37,403 nt of DNA. Source: Candidatus Magasanikiibacteriota bacterium. GTDB lineage: Bacteria; Patescibacteriota; Patescibacteriia; Magasanikbacterales; UBA922. The stretch covers positions 1 through 37,403 of the forward strand of contig WJJZ01000009.1 in the NCBI GenBank assembly GCA_014729395.1, read 5' to 3'. Shown one piece after another: positions 30,896 through 37,403 of this stretch. The notes beneath the pieces are model-generated. The model did not search any database, was not told the DNA's origin, and saw only the letters and a list, made by a program, of their open reading frames with translations. Positions within the stretch are counted from its first letter, which is position 1, and every line of letters begins with the position of its first letter. A program made the translations under genes and the position numbers.

Positions 30896-31165
30896 ATGGT
30901 TATGGACAAAAAAGAAGCTTTAATTTATTCCGCTGAAATAGGTGCGGACATTCCCGAGCTTGATCTCCATGGATTTTATGTTAAAGATGCTCTAGAAAAA
31001 CTAGAGTCTTTTATTTTTCAAAATTACAAATCTGATTCAGTGGTACGGATAATTTATGGGGGAGGGACAGGTAGACTGGAAGAAGCTGTTACCGAATATC
31101 TAAAAAAACATCCCCAAGTGGAAAAGATACTAAAATATTCAGGTAATTGTTTGGTTGTTTTTTAG
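30896..31165 (+). CDS. Smr-domain protein
   Basis: An 89-residue protein that is essentially one Smr domain: IPELDLHGFYVKDALEKL (the LDxHG motif), then VRIIYGGGTGRLEEAV (the glycine-rich TGxG-type motif) and YLKKHPQV. Stand-alone Smr domains are known or predicted nucleases acting on DNA or RNA, including ribosome-rescue nucleases. No MutS2 part is present. The ATG at 30896 or the second at 30902 could be used; neither has a Shine-Dalgarno. Confidence 0.85.
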   Translation: MVMDKKEALIYSAEIGADIPELDLHGFYVKDALEKLESFIFQNYKSDSVVRIIYGGGTGRLEEAVTEYLKKHPQVEKILKYSGNCLVVF

Positions 31166-31197
31166 AGAAAGTTTATACAAATTTTATCTTTTTGTTT

Positions 31198-31227
31198 TTG
31201 ACCAGCTTAGGTATGTAACGATATAAT
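31198..31227 (+). promoter_or_regulatory. Promoter before the coiled-coil protein gene
   Basis: TTGACC, an 18-bp spacer and a perfect TATAAT. The transcript leader would contain the inverted repeat at 31301-31380. Confidence 0.65.
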
Positions 31228-31300
31228 ATTAATGTGTGTGCAAAGTATAAGAGAAACAGGAAGAATGTCATCCACTCCTTTCGGCCATAACTAACTTAAT

Positions 31301-31380
31301 GTCATTCCCGCGAAGGCGGGAATCTAGGCATAGGACGTATAACATACTTAATTCTGGATTCCCGCCTTCGCGGGAATGAC
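31301..31380. repeat. GTCATTCCCGCGAAGGCGGG inverted repeat
   Basis: An 80-bp element whose ends (31301-31323 and 31358-31380) are perfect 23-bp reverse complements. Each arm is itself nearly palindromic (ATTCCCGC GAAG GCGGGAAT). It matches by memory the widely distributed CCCGCCTTCGCGGG-type repeats of many bacteria. It ends 6 bp before the ATG at 31387. Confidence 0.9.
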
Positions 31381-31386
31381 AAAACA

Positions 31387-31659
31387 ATGGCACAAGACAA
31401 ACCAATGTTTATACCTTATCAAAGTTTATTTATGAATGAAGATAAAGTTATCAAATTGTTGTTAAAGCGTGGTAAAAATCTAGAATGGATTAAAGATAAT
31501 ATGGTTACAAAAAAAGATCATCGTGAAGTGATGGGAACTTTAGATATATTAGTGGGATTAGCCAGGAAAAAAGATCAAGAGCTTACATTTATGGGGGAAA
31601 GAGTTACAAGAGTTGAGGATGATGTAAGAATATTAAAAAAAGCTACCGGTGTGGCATGA
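31387..31659 (+). CDS. Unknown small protein with C-terminal coiled coil
   Basis: A 90-residue protein of unknown family. The first half is basic with ERNEDKV-like polar residues (MNEDKVIKLLLKRGKNLEWIK). The second half is heptad-like (LDILVGLARKKDQELTFMG, then ERVTRVEDDVRILKK), suggesting a coiled-coil oligomer. No signal peptide. It starts 6 bp after the inverted repeat and has its own promoter (31198-31227). A weak terminator CACC TAATAT GGGTG TTTTTT follows at about 31687-31706. Confidence 0.6.
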   Translation: MAQDKPMFIPYQSLFMNEDKVIKLLLKRGKNLEWIKDNMVTKKDHREVMGTLDILVGLARKKDQELTFMGERVTRVEDDVRILKKATGVA

Positions 31660-31704
31660 TAAATTATTTGTAGAGAAATAAGATCACCTAATATGGGTGT
31701 TTTT

Positions 31705-32172
31705 TTAATAATGATATTTCTTGTTATTTATTATCGTGGCTGCCCGGTAAATTTGTTCTATCAAGATTATTCTGGCAATCTGGTGGGTAAATGTTAGTTT
31801 GGATAACGATACAACATAATCAACTTTTTCAATTATTGATTTATCAAGTCCCAAAGGTCCGCCAATAACAAACTTAATTTCCTCTCCTTTGGTTGAGTTA
31901 TCACCTAAAAACTTAGCAAATTCAATTGAATCCATTTGCTTGCCAGACTCATCCATAGCAACAACAATACCACCACCCAGGTATTTTTTTAATTTCTCCC
32001 CCTCTATTTTTTTAACCCTTTCTTTGTCATCGCCTTTGCCAAAAGACCTCTCAGGCACACTTGTTATAGTTACCTTAGCATAAGGAGACAGTCTTTTGAG
32101 GTATTCTTTCTCAGCTTGAATCCAGTAGTTTTCTTTTAGTTTTCCTATAAGAACAATATGTATTTTTAGCAT
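31705..32172 (-). CDS. rlmH: 23S rRNA pseudouridine-1915 N3-methyltransferase RlmH
   Basis: A 155-residue SPOUT methyltransferase. It begins LKIHIVLIGKLKENYW. FVIGGPLGLDKSI is the SAM-binding knot loop, and the C terminus LSKLTFTHQIARIILIEQIYRA ... YHY is the highly conserved RlmH end. It methylates the pseudouridine at position 1915 of helix 69 in 23S rRNA; the rRNA gene lies 1.4 kb away on the other strand. No Shine-Dalgarno. The left end nearly touches the terminator of the convergent coiled-coil gene. Confidence 0.95.
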   Translation of the reverse strand: MLKIHIVLIGKLKENYWIQAEKEYLKRLSPYAKVTITSVPERSFGKGDDKERVKKIEGEKLKKYLGGGIVVAMDESGKQMDSIEFAKFLGDNSTKGEEIKFVIGGPLGLDKSIIEKVDYVVSLSKLTFTHQIARIILIEQIYRAATIINNKKYHY

Positions 32173-32226
32173 AGAAATATGGTCTTATTAACACAAACAG
32201 TGTTTTATAGGGGAAATATGTAAGCA

Positions 32227-32255
32227 TTGACAATTACCACTCACTTTGCTACTAT
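32227..32255 (+). promoter_or_regulatory. Promoter of the GC-rich unknown gene
   Basis: TTGACA, a 17-bp spacer and TACTAT. The leader of about 125 nt can form a hairpin from CATAGCTGG (32282-32290) with CCGGCTATG (32317-32325). Confidence 0.6.
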
Positions 32256-32386
32256 TATATATCAATTTAGAGTAATATGGCCATAGCTGGAACATACTAA
32301 ACAAATTGGTATTTTCCGGCTATGACTGTCAATTCTGTCAGTCAAGTGTTCATTTAACGGCGAAAACCTGGAAAGGAGAAACCGCC

Positions 32387-33025
32387 ATGCACAAACAAAC
32401 AGCCAAGTTCGCGTCTCGCATTTGCGAGAACCTACCTGATTTGTCCGGCAAGGACATGCAGTACTGGATTGAACATCCGAAAGAGTTGCAACAGAGACTG
32501 CGTGACCTATTGAAAATAGTTCAGGTTAAGACTCAGATATCCGAGTTTAAAGTTTGGAAAACCATCAAGCTGGGAACCGGTCCGCAGACAGTTGCTGACT
32601 TACGTTGGGCTCTGGAACAACATAGGATCAATATTGACAAATTGGCCGGCGATATGCTGGGACATCACGCATTCACCATGACTGGCACCGAATTCGAGGT
32701 TGATTTGGTTGTCGTGAGTGTGTCCGAGCTTGGATTTATTGCCCGCGTCACGCGCACGCAAATCTACGAGCGAACCAGAGAGTTGGGGCTTGAGCTTTGT
32801 CCGGCTGACGTTGGTCCTCTGTTGCGCTTGCAGTACAAGGATCAGCCCGTGAACGAGATAATCAGAATGGGCATGGAAGCTATTATTGGGCCGAACCACT
32901 GGCTCTATGTATTTGAACTCTCATGTGATGAGGGCGGTTTGTGGCTCGGTGGAGAGTACGGTATACCTGATCGCTACTATAACGGGGATGACCGTTGGGT
33001 CTTTGTCCTCCCCAGAAAAGGTTAA
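32387..33025 (+). CDS. Unknown 212-residue protein, GC-richer than surroundings
   Basis: A 212-residue soluble protein from the ATG at 32387 with an AAAGGAG Shine-Dalgarno; the earlier in-frame start at 32306 lies in the leader hairpin. Recognisable blocks are FKVWKTIKLGTG, EVDLVVVSVSELGF, ERTRELGLELCPADVGPLLRLQYKDQP and DDRWVFVLPRKG. From memory, similar proteins occur in many copies in Patescibacteria genomes, without known function. Codon use and about 50% GC differ from neighbours, a possible sign of transfer. Its own promoter and a strong terminator make it an independent unit. Confidence 0.75.
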   Translation: MHKQTAKFASRICENLPDLSGKDMQYWIEHPKELQQRLRDLLKIVQVKTQISEFKVWKTIKLGTGPQTVADLRWALEQHRINIDKLAGDMLGHHAFTMTGTEFEVDLVVVSVSELGFIARVTRTQIYERTRELGLELCPADVGPLLRLQYKDQPVNEIIRMGMEAIIGPNHWLYVFELSCDEGGLWLGGEYGIPDRYYNGDDRWVFVLPRKG

Positions 33026-33046
33026 TTAGCTCTTTTATACACAATC

Positions 33047-33081
33047 CCCCCTGCCACATCGTTGACAGGGGGTCTTTTTTT
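33047..33081 (+). terminator. Intrinsic terminator
   Basis: CCCCCTG and CAGGGGG (perfect 7 bp) around a 12-base loop, followed by TCTTTTTTT. Confidence 0.9.
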
Positions 33082-33230
33082 GTCTAAATTAAGTCAATAT
33101 TTAAGAAAATCATTAATTTTTTCATATATATTCTAAATATAATTGCTTAGAAATATTGCGCATAAATTACCTGTTTTTTTGAATATATTATGGCATTCAC
33201 AACTTCTCCACAGGTTATATGATTCATCTC

Positions 33231-33259
33231 TTGACAACCTTTTTTAATTGATGTATATT
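33231..33259 (+). promoter_or_regulatory. Sigma-70 promoter of candidate small RNA
   Basis: TTGACA, a 17-bp spacer and TATATT, within the 583-bp stretch without a gene between 33025 and the 23S rRNA. Confidence 0.75.
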
Positions 33260-33265
33260 GATGAG

Positions 33266-33425
33266 GCATTAAAAAACATAAATACATGTCCAATGCACTG
33301 CTTGGACCTCTGAGAAGATTGAAAATTATCACATGATAGTTATTGAACATCTTAGTTACTCAAATAATTCAAGCAGTTAAAGACAAATTAATTTTTGTTT
33401 GCGACCGCTTGAAGGCGGTTTTTTT
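33266..33425 (+). ncRNA. Candidate small RNA of about 160 nt
   Basis: A near-consensus promoter (33231-33259) and a good terminator (ACCGC TTGAAG GCGGT plus T run, 33404-33425) frame about 160 nt without a credible open frame. Only 15-16-codon frames exist. The 5' part contains a perfect hairpin GTCCAA TGCACTGC TTGGAC (33288-33307). No match to SRP RNA, RNase P RNA or tmRNA signatures was seen; 6S-like pairing was not convincing. Function unknown. It precedes the rRNA unit, so it could alternatively be a leader-type transcript. Confidence 0.5.
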
Positions 33426-33457
33426 AAACTCACTTTTTCATCACTTGGACTAGATTC

Positions 33458-33466
33458 TGGTATAAG
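33458..33466 (+). promoter_or_regulatory. Possible extended -10 promoter for the rRNA unit
   Basis: TGGTATAAG matches the TGnTATAAT extended -10 pattern; the -35 region is poor. It lies 150 bp upstream of 23S and after the small-RNA terminator. Confidence 0.35.
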
Positions 33467-33552
33467 CGATAAGAAAGTGAGGAATAAGAGGTTGAAGCGA
33501 GATGGGCTCGTTACAATTCAATCAACAAACAATTAAGCAAATTGTAAGTAAA

Positions 33553-33582
33553 ATCATGATTATATTCAACGATAATCATGAT
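33553..33582. repeat. Perfect hairpin in the 23S leader
   Basis: ATCATGATTAT, an 8-base loop and ATAATCATGAT form an 11-bp perfect stem just upstream of the 23S processing stem. It may be a leader structure of the rRNA precursor. Confidence 0.6.
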
Positions 33583-33588
33583 GGGTAA

Positions 33589-33618
33589 TAAGCACAATTT
33601 TGTGTTTTCGTTGTACGC
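33589..33618 (+). other. Pre-23S processing stem, 5' arm
   Basis: This arm pairs with 36822-36851. TAAGCACA, TTTGTGTTT and GTACGC match the reverse complement of the 3' arm, with only about four mismatches over 30 bp. Such stems are RNase III substrates that release 23S rRNA. It shows that the 23S is processed on its own, without a 16S partner. Confidence 0.8.
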
Positions 33619-33840
33619 AATATAAGGGCGTACGGTGGATGCCTAGACACTAAAAGTCGATGAAGGACGTCGCAGGGTGCGATAAGCCTCGGTTAGGTCC
33701 CAAGCAACCTTTGACCCGGGGATTTCCGAATGGGGGAACCCACCTCTTTGTGAGGTACCTTATACTGAATTCATAGGTATAAGGGGTCGACCTGGCGAAG
33801 TGAAACATCTCAGTAGCCAGAGGAAAAGAAAACAAATTAT

Positions 33841-33893
33841 GCTTCTTTTCTACACCTTGAAAGTTTTAGCTTTTAAGGTGTAGTAAAAAAAGC
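33841..33893 (+). repeat. Insertion hairpin in 23S domain I
   Basis: Between GAAAAGAAA and GATTCCC, where E. coli has under 10 bases, lies a 53-base hairpin. Its stem is CTACACCTT/AAGGTGTAG, extended by GCTTCTTTT against AAAAAAAGC. Confidence 0.75.
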
Positions 33894-34231
33894 TGTGATT
33901 CCCTTAGTAGTGGCGAGCGAACGGGGAACAGCTCAAACCTTTATCGTGTTGTCATATTTTATTGGTCTTCGGACTTTCTAGGATATGACTTAAAGGACAG
34001 GCCGTTGCGATTTAGGTGTTGTAGGGTAAAAACGTCGGTAACCTGTTTAGCCGGATATATTATTTTATATATAATTGAAAATCTCTGGAAAGGGATACCA
34101 AAGAAGGTGATAGTCCTGTAGATAAAATATATATGATAATGTGTTGTTTTTATTCCTGAGTAGGGCGGAGCACGTGAAATTCCGTCTGAATCTGCCGCGA
34201 CTATGCGGTAAAGCTAAATACTTTTAGTGAT

Positions 34232-34268
<37 letters not shown>

Positions 34269-34830
34269 CAGCCCGGGAGGGCGATGAAATAGTATCTGAA
34301 ACCGTACGCTTACAATGAGTTGGAGCCCGCTTTTGCGGGTGACAGCGTTCCTATTGAAGAATGAGCCTGTGAGTGTGTAGTTGTTGCAAGCTTAAGAGCC
34401 TATGGTTCGAAGGCGTAGGGAAACCAAGTCTTAACCGGCGATTTAGTAATAATTACACGACCCGAAACCGAGTGAGCAATCCATGACCAGGTTGAACCCC
34501 GACGAAAGTCGGGGGGAGGACCGAACCCACGCGCCGTGCAACACGCGGGGATGAGTTGTGGATAGCGGAGAAATTCCTATCGAACTCGGTAATAGCTGGT
34601 TCTCCTCGAAATAGCTTTAGGGCTAGCTGTATGTGTTCCTGCTGGTGGTAGAGCACTGGATGAGAGCGAGGTCCCTCGGGATACTCCTTTCAATCAAACT
34701 CCGAATGCCAGTAGTCAAAACATGCAAGTCAGACTGTGGGGGCTAAGCTCCATGGTCAAAAGGGAAACAGCCCAGATCGTCAACTAAGGTCCCTAAATCA
34801 CCACTAAGTGTAAAAGGCGGTGAAGATTCT

Positions 34831-34882
<52 letters not shown>

Positions 34883-34955
34883 CAGCTCACTGGTCAAGAG
34901 TCTTTGCGCCGAAAATGTACCGGGGCTAAGTGGTGTACCGAAGTTACGAATTATT

Positions 34956-35104
34956 GTGTCTCACTAACGTTCGACACTGAATTACGAATTAAGAATTATT
35001 AATTTTGATTCAATTTTGAATTATTTAATGATTAAACATTAGAAATTCAATCAAAATTTAAAATTTTAAATTCAAAATTTGAGTGGCGAGCGATAGCGAG
35101 ACAC
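34956..35104 (+). repeat. Insertion in 23S helix 45 containing an interspersed AT-rich repeat
   Basis: A stem of GTGTCTCACTAACGTTCG with CGAGCGATAGCGAGACAC (mismatches allowed) carries an AT-rich insert at 34978-35090. The insert shares TTTTGATTCAATTTTGAATT-type and ATTCAATCAAAATTT words with the intergenic repeat before ruvA. Helix 45 is a known site of intervening sequences in Salmonella. About 130-150 nt extra compared with E. coli. Confidence 0.8.
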
Positions 35105-35588
35105 GATAGTGGTAGAGGAGCATTCCTAACTGCTGTGAAGTCGGATCCGCGAGGACCGGTGGAGCGTTGGGAAGAGAGAATGCAGGCACAAGTAGCAAAA
35201 ACGAGGGTGAGAGTCCCTCGCGCCGAAAGTCCAAGGTTTCCAGGGCAACGTGAATCGTCCCTGGGTTAGTCGATCCTAAGGTGAGGCCGAAAGGCGTAGC
35301 CGATGGAAGAGCAGGTTAATATTCCTGCACTTGGCATAGTTTGTTATGATATGCGTATCTCAAAGGTGTGAGCGTTGTAAGGCTACACGTTTCGCAAGAT
35401 AGAGACCAATCCTTCGGGGGCGGTCAATTTACACTGGAGAGGTATCTAGAAAAGTATTATAACGCTAGGCTATGTCAAACCGTACCGATAACCGACACAG
35501 GTGGACAGGTCGAGAAGACCAAGGCGTACGAGAGAAACATGGTTCAGGAACTCGGCAAAACAGCGGCCGTAATTTCGAGATAAGGCCT

Positions 35589-35709
35589 TCCTCCTACGCC
35601 CTTCGTTTCACTTCGGGCTTCGGAGGACAAGTCCTTCTACTTTCAAAGAAATGTAGAATAAAAGGGACTTGTCCTCCGTAGCTCAAGCGGAGCGCAGAGC
35701 GTAGGAGGA
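35589..35709 (+). repeat. Expanded helix 63 of 23S with TCCTCCGTAGCT element
   Basis: The outer stem TCCTCCTACGC/GCGTAGGAGGA is at 35589-35599 and 35699-35709. The inner perfect 13-bp stem GGAGGACAAGTCC/GGACTTGTCCTCC is at 35632-35644 and 35665-35677. It replaces about 70 nt of E. coli sequence by about 150. CTTGTCCTCCGTAGCT is also found next to tRNA-Leu. Confidence 0.8.
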
Positions 35710-36434
35710 CGCAGCTAAAGACTCCATGCGACTGTTTACCAAAAACACAGCTCCCTGCAAAAGCGCAAGCTGAAGTATAGGGGGCGATGCCTGGCCAGTG
35801 TCAGAACGTTAAGGGAGCGGGTTATTTGTCCTTGTGGCAAAGAAGCTTGCGACCGAAGCGCTGATGAACGCCGGCGGTAACTATAACCGTCCTAAGGTAG
35901 CGAAATTCCTTGTCGGGTGAGTTCCGACCCGCACGAATGGCATAACGGTGTGGAGACTGTCTTAACCATGTACTCGGCGAAAATACAAGAGTCGTGAAGA
36001 TGCGACTTACCCGCAGCTAGACGAAAAGACCCCGTGAAGCTTTACTACAACTTGACATTGGTATATTGTTTCACATGTTCAGCATAGGTGGGAGCCTTCG
36101 GGCGCCAGTGAGATACCACCCTTGTGTTGTGATATACCTAATCCAATGCCGTGAATCCGGCATGGGAGACAGTGTCTGGTGGGTAGTTTAACTGGGGCGG
36201 TTGCCTCCCAAATTGTAACGGAGGCGTTTACAAAGGTCGGCTTAGCCCGGATGGAAATCGGGCTGGACGTGCAAACGCAAAAGCCGGCTTTACTGCAAGG
36301 GCTACCACCCGCGCAGTCACGAAAGTGGAAGTTAGTGATCCGACCGTACGAAATAGGACGGCGGAAGCTCAACGGATAAAAGTTACTCCGGGGATAACAG
36401 GCTGATCACGCCCAAGCGTCCACAGCGACGGCGT

Positions 36435-36558
<124 letters not shown>

Positions 36559-36594
36559 CTATCTGCTGTGGGCGTTGAACGTTGAAGGAACTCA

Positions 36595-36636
<42 letters not shown>

Positions 36637-36680
36637 CCAGCTGTTCTGCCAAGGGCATTGCTGGGTAGCTAAGTTCGGTG

Positions 36681-36714
<34 letters not shown>

Positions 36715-36821
36715 GTTCCTAAGATTAACGTTCGTTATTAGACTCGTTCGAGACGAGGACGTTGATAGGCGCTAGGTGAAAGGTCCGCAAGGATTTTAGC
36801 CGAGGCGTACTAATATGTCGA

Positions 36822-36851
36822 GCGTACTACGGAAACACAAAGCTGTGCTTA
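36822..36851 (+). other. Pre-23S processing stem, 3' arm
   Basis: Reverse complement of 33589-33618 with few mismatches; closes the 23S precursor. Confidence 0.8.
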
Positions 36852-36863
36852 AAAATAGATCGT

Positions 36864-36945
36864 GGCCAACAGCCGACCGCCAATTGATACTACCTACGGT
36901 TAATAAATATCCGTAATAGTGTCCGCTGGTAATTGGCAGTTGGTC
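36864..36945 (+). other. Hairpin in the 23S-5S spacer
   Basis: GGCCAAC with GTTGGTC, GCCAATT with AATTGGC, and TACGG with CCGTA stack into a long imperfect hairpin. It fills the spacer between the 23S processing stem and 5S. No tRNA is present in the spacer. Confidence 0.6.
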
Positions 36946-36961
36946 TTTAAACAAAAAAAAG

Positions 36962-37092
36962 AAGGTCAAATCTTGGTGGCTGTTGCGGTGGGGGTACACC
37001 CGTTCCCATCCCGAACACGGCAGTTAAGCCCACCAGCGCCGATGATAGCCGCAAGGCAAAAGTAGGTCGCCGCCAAGATTTGACCTTTTTTT
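36962..37092 (+). terminator. 5S-closing stem doubling as terminator
   Basis: GGTCAAA (36964-36970) before 5S pairs with TTTGACC (37079-37085) after it, extending the terminal 5S helix. A run of seven Ts follows. The combined stem probably ends the rRNA transcript. Confidence 0.65.
36971..37078 (+). rRNA. rrf: 5S ribosomal RNA
   Basis: The terminal helix TCTTGGTGGC pairs with GTCGCCGCCAAGA (with bulges). The internal CCGTTCCCATCCCGAACACGG and AAGTAGGTCGCCGCC are classical 5S blocks. At about 108 nt it is short but within range for bacteria. Confidence 0.95.
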
Positions 37093-37119
37093 ATACCACT
37101 AAACCAAAGGGAGGAAATC

Positions 37120-37403
37120 ATGAAAGGATTAAAGGTTGCAGTAGGTTCTGATCATGCCGGTTATAGATTGAAAAAACGTATTTGCAAATATTTAAATGAG
37201 CGTTCTGTAGCTGTTATTGATGTCGGACCGAACGAATTTAATCCTGATGATGACTATCCTGATTTTGCACATATTGTCGGTCAGATGGTTTCGCAAGGCG
37301 AGGTAGATTTTGGAGTTTTGGTGTGTGGAACAGGAAAGGGAATGGCAATTACTGCAAATAAATGGATAGGAGTTCGGGCAGTTACTGTGAAGGATTTATT
37401 TGA
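37120..37403 (+). CDS. Second ribose 5-phosphate isomerase B/LacAB-type, partial
   Basis: A reading frame from the ATG at 37120, preceded by GGGAGG, runs off the right edge after 94 codons. AVGSDHAGYRLKKRI (residues 6-20), DDYPDFA and LVCGTGKGMAITANK are RpiB/LacAB signatures. The catalytic Cys is present in CGTG, and GKGMAI differs from the usual GIGMSI. It differs from the rpiB at 15029 in the loop (CGTGKG against CKNGIG) and in having a strong Shine-Dalgarno, so they are old paralogues or of separate origin. It starts 42 bp after the 5S gene. Confidence 0.88.
   Translation, partial: MKGLKVAVGSDHAGYRLKKRICKYLNERSVAVIDVGPNEFNPDDDYPDFAHIVGQMVSQGEVDFGVLVCGTGKGMAITANKWIGVRAVTVKDLF

Noticed and set aside
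33147-33350. 67-codon frame on the minus strand
   Set aside because: It overlaps the promoter and 5' half of the candidate small RNA on the opposite strand, has no Shine-Dalgarno or promoter, and resembles no protein.
34956-35104. Possible group I intron or homing-endonuclease insert in 23S
   Set aside because: The insert is about 150 nt, with no open frame and no group I core seen; it is a helix extension with an AT-rich repeat.

Overview
The window looks like a chromosomal segment of a Patescibacteria/CPR-type bacterium (Parcubacteria-like; inferred from gene content, not from a tree). It is AT-rich. Its genes are short and tightly packed, and most start codons have no Shine-Dalgarno sequence. 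It has a tandem set of small T4SS-pilin-like proteins, a 23S rRNA with extra insertions, and many hypothetical proteins. TGA is used as an ordinary stop codon, so the Gracilibacteria-type recoding does not apply.

Layout. 1-1943: tandem array of five paralogous pilin-like membrane proteins, the first truncated by the window edge. 1940-6500: glycolipid glycosyltransferase, tRNA-His, slipin, YibE/F-like membrane protein, tRNA-Arg and an XerC/D-type recombinase. 6511-10499: a 39-aa membrane protein with its own perfect promoter and terminator, a TrmH-family methyltransferase, a PolB-type exonuclease, a four-helix-bundle protein, a tandem pair of unknown paralogues and a DJ-1/PfpI protein. 10517-15487 (minus strand): a RimK-like ligase/N-formylglutamate-amidohydrolase-like pair, then a probable sugar-phosphate/redox operon (rpiB, rpe-like, trxB-like, pfkB). 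15620-20332: two phosphoribosyltransferases, then a T-box-controlled type-2 ileS. 20447-24897: isochorismatase-like and AAA proteins, NIF3-like, U32 peptidase, ruvA. 24946-30517: a small unknown protein; gyrA with a membrane protein and a metal-site-less MBL protein upstream; ribosomal protein S1. 30600-33080: tRNA-Leu, Smr, a coiled-coil protein, rlmH and a GC-richer orphan. 33231-37088: a candidate small RNA, then a 23S-5S rRNA unit with no 16S in the window. A second rpiB runs off the right edge.

The most unusual signal is the repeat content. One family consists of AT-rich units spaced exactly 11 bp apart, arranged as forward units followed by inverted units. It occurs at seven loci, six of them ending within a few bases of a start codon. 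At least seven other small palindromic or simple repeats are present. Several lie inside genes: four in-frame tracts in ileS (one between two cysteines of a probable zinc knuckle), the 3' ends of rpiB and trmH, and helix extensions of 23S rRNA. Two of those rRNA inserts share sequence with intergenic repeats elsewhere in the window.

Genes fall into two initiation classes. Most have no Shine-Dalgarno and often directly abut a repeat. A minority (15620, 16430, 25275 minus, 32387, 37120) have strong AGGAGG-type sites. Many transcription units have recognisable sigma-70 promoters with 17-bp spacers and intrinsic terminators.
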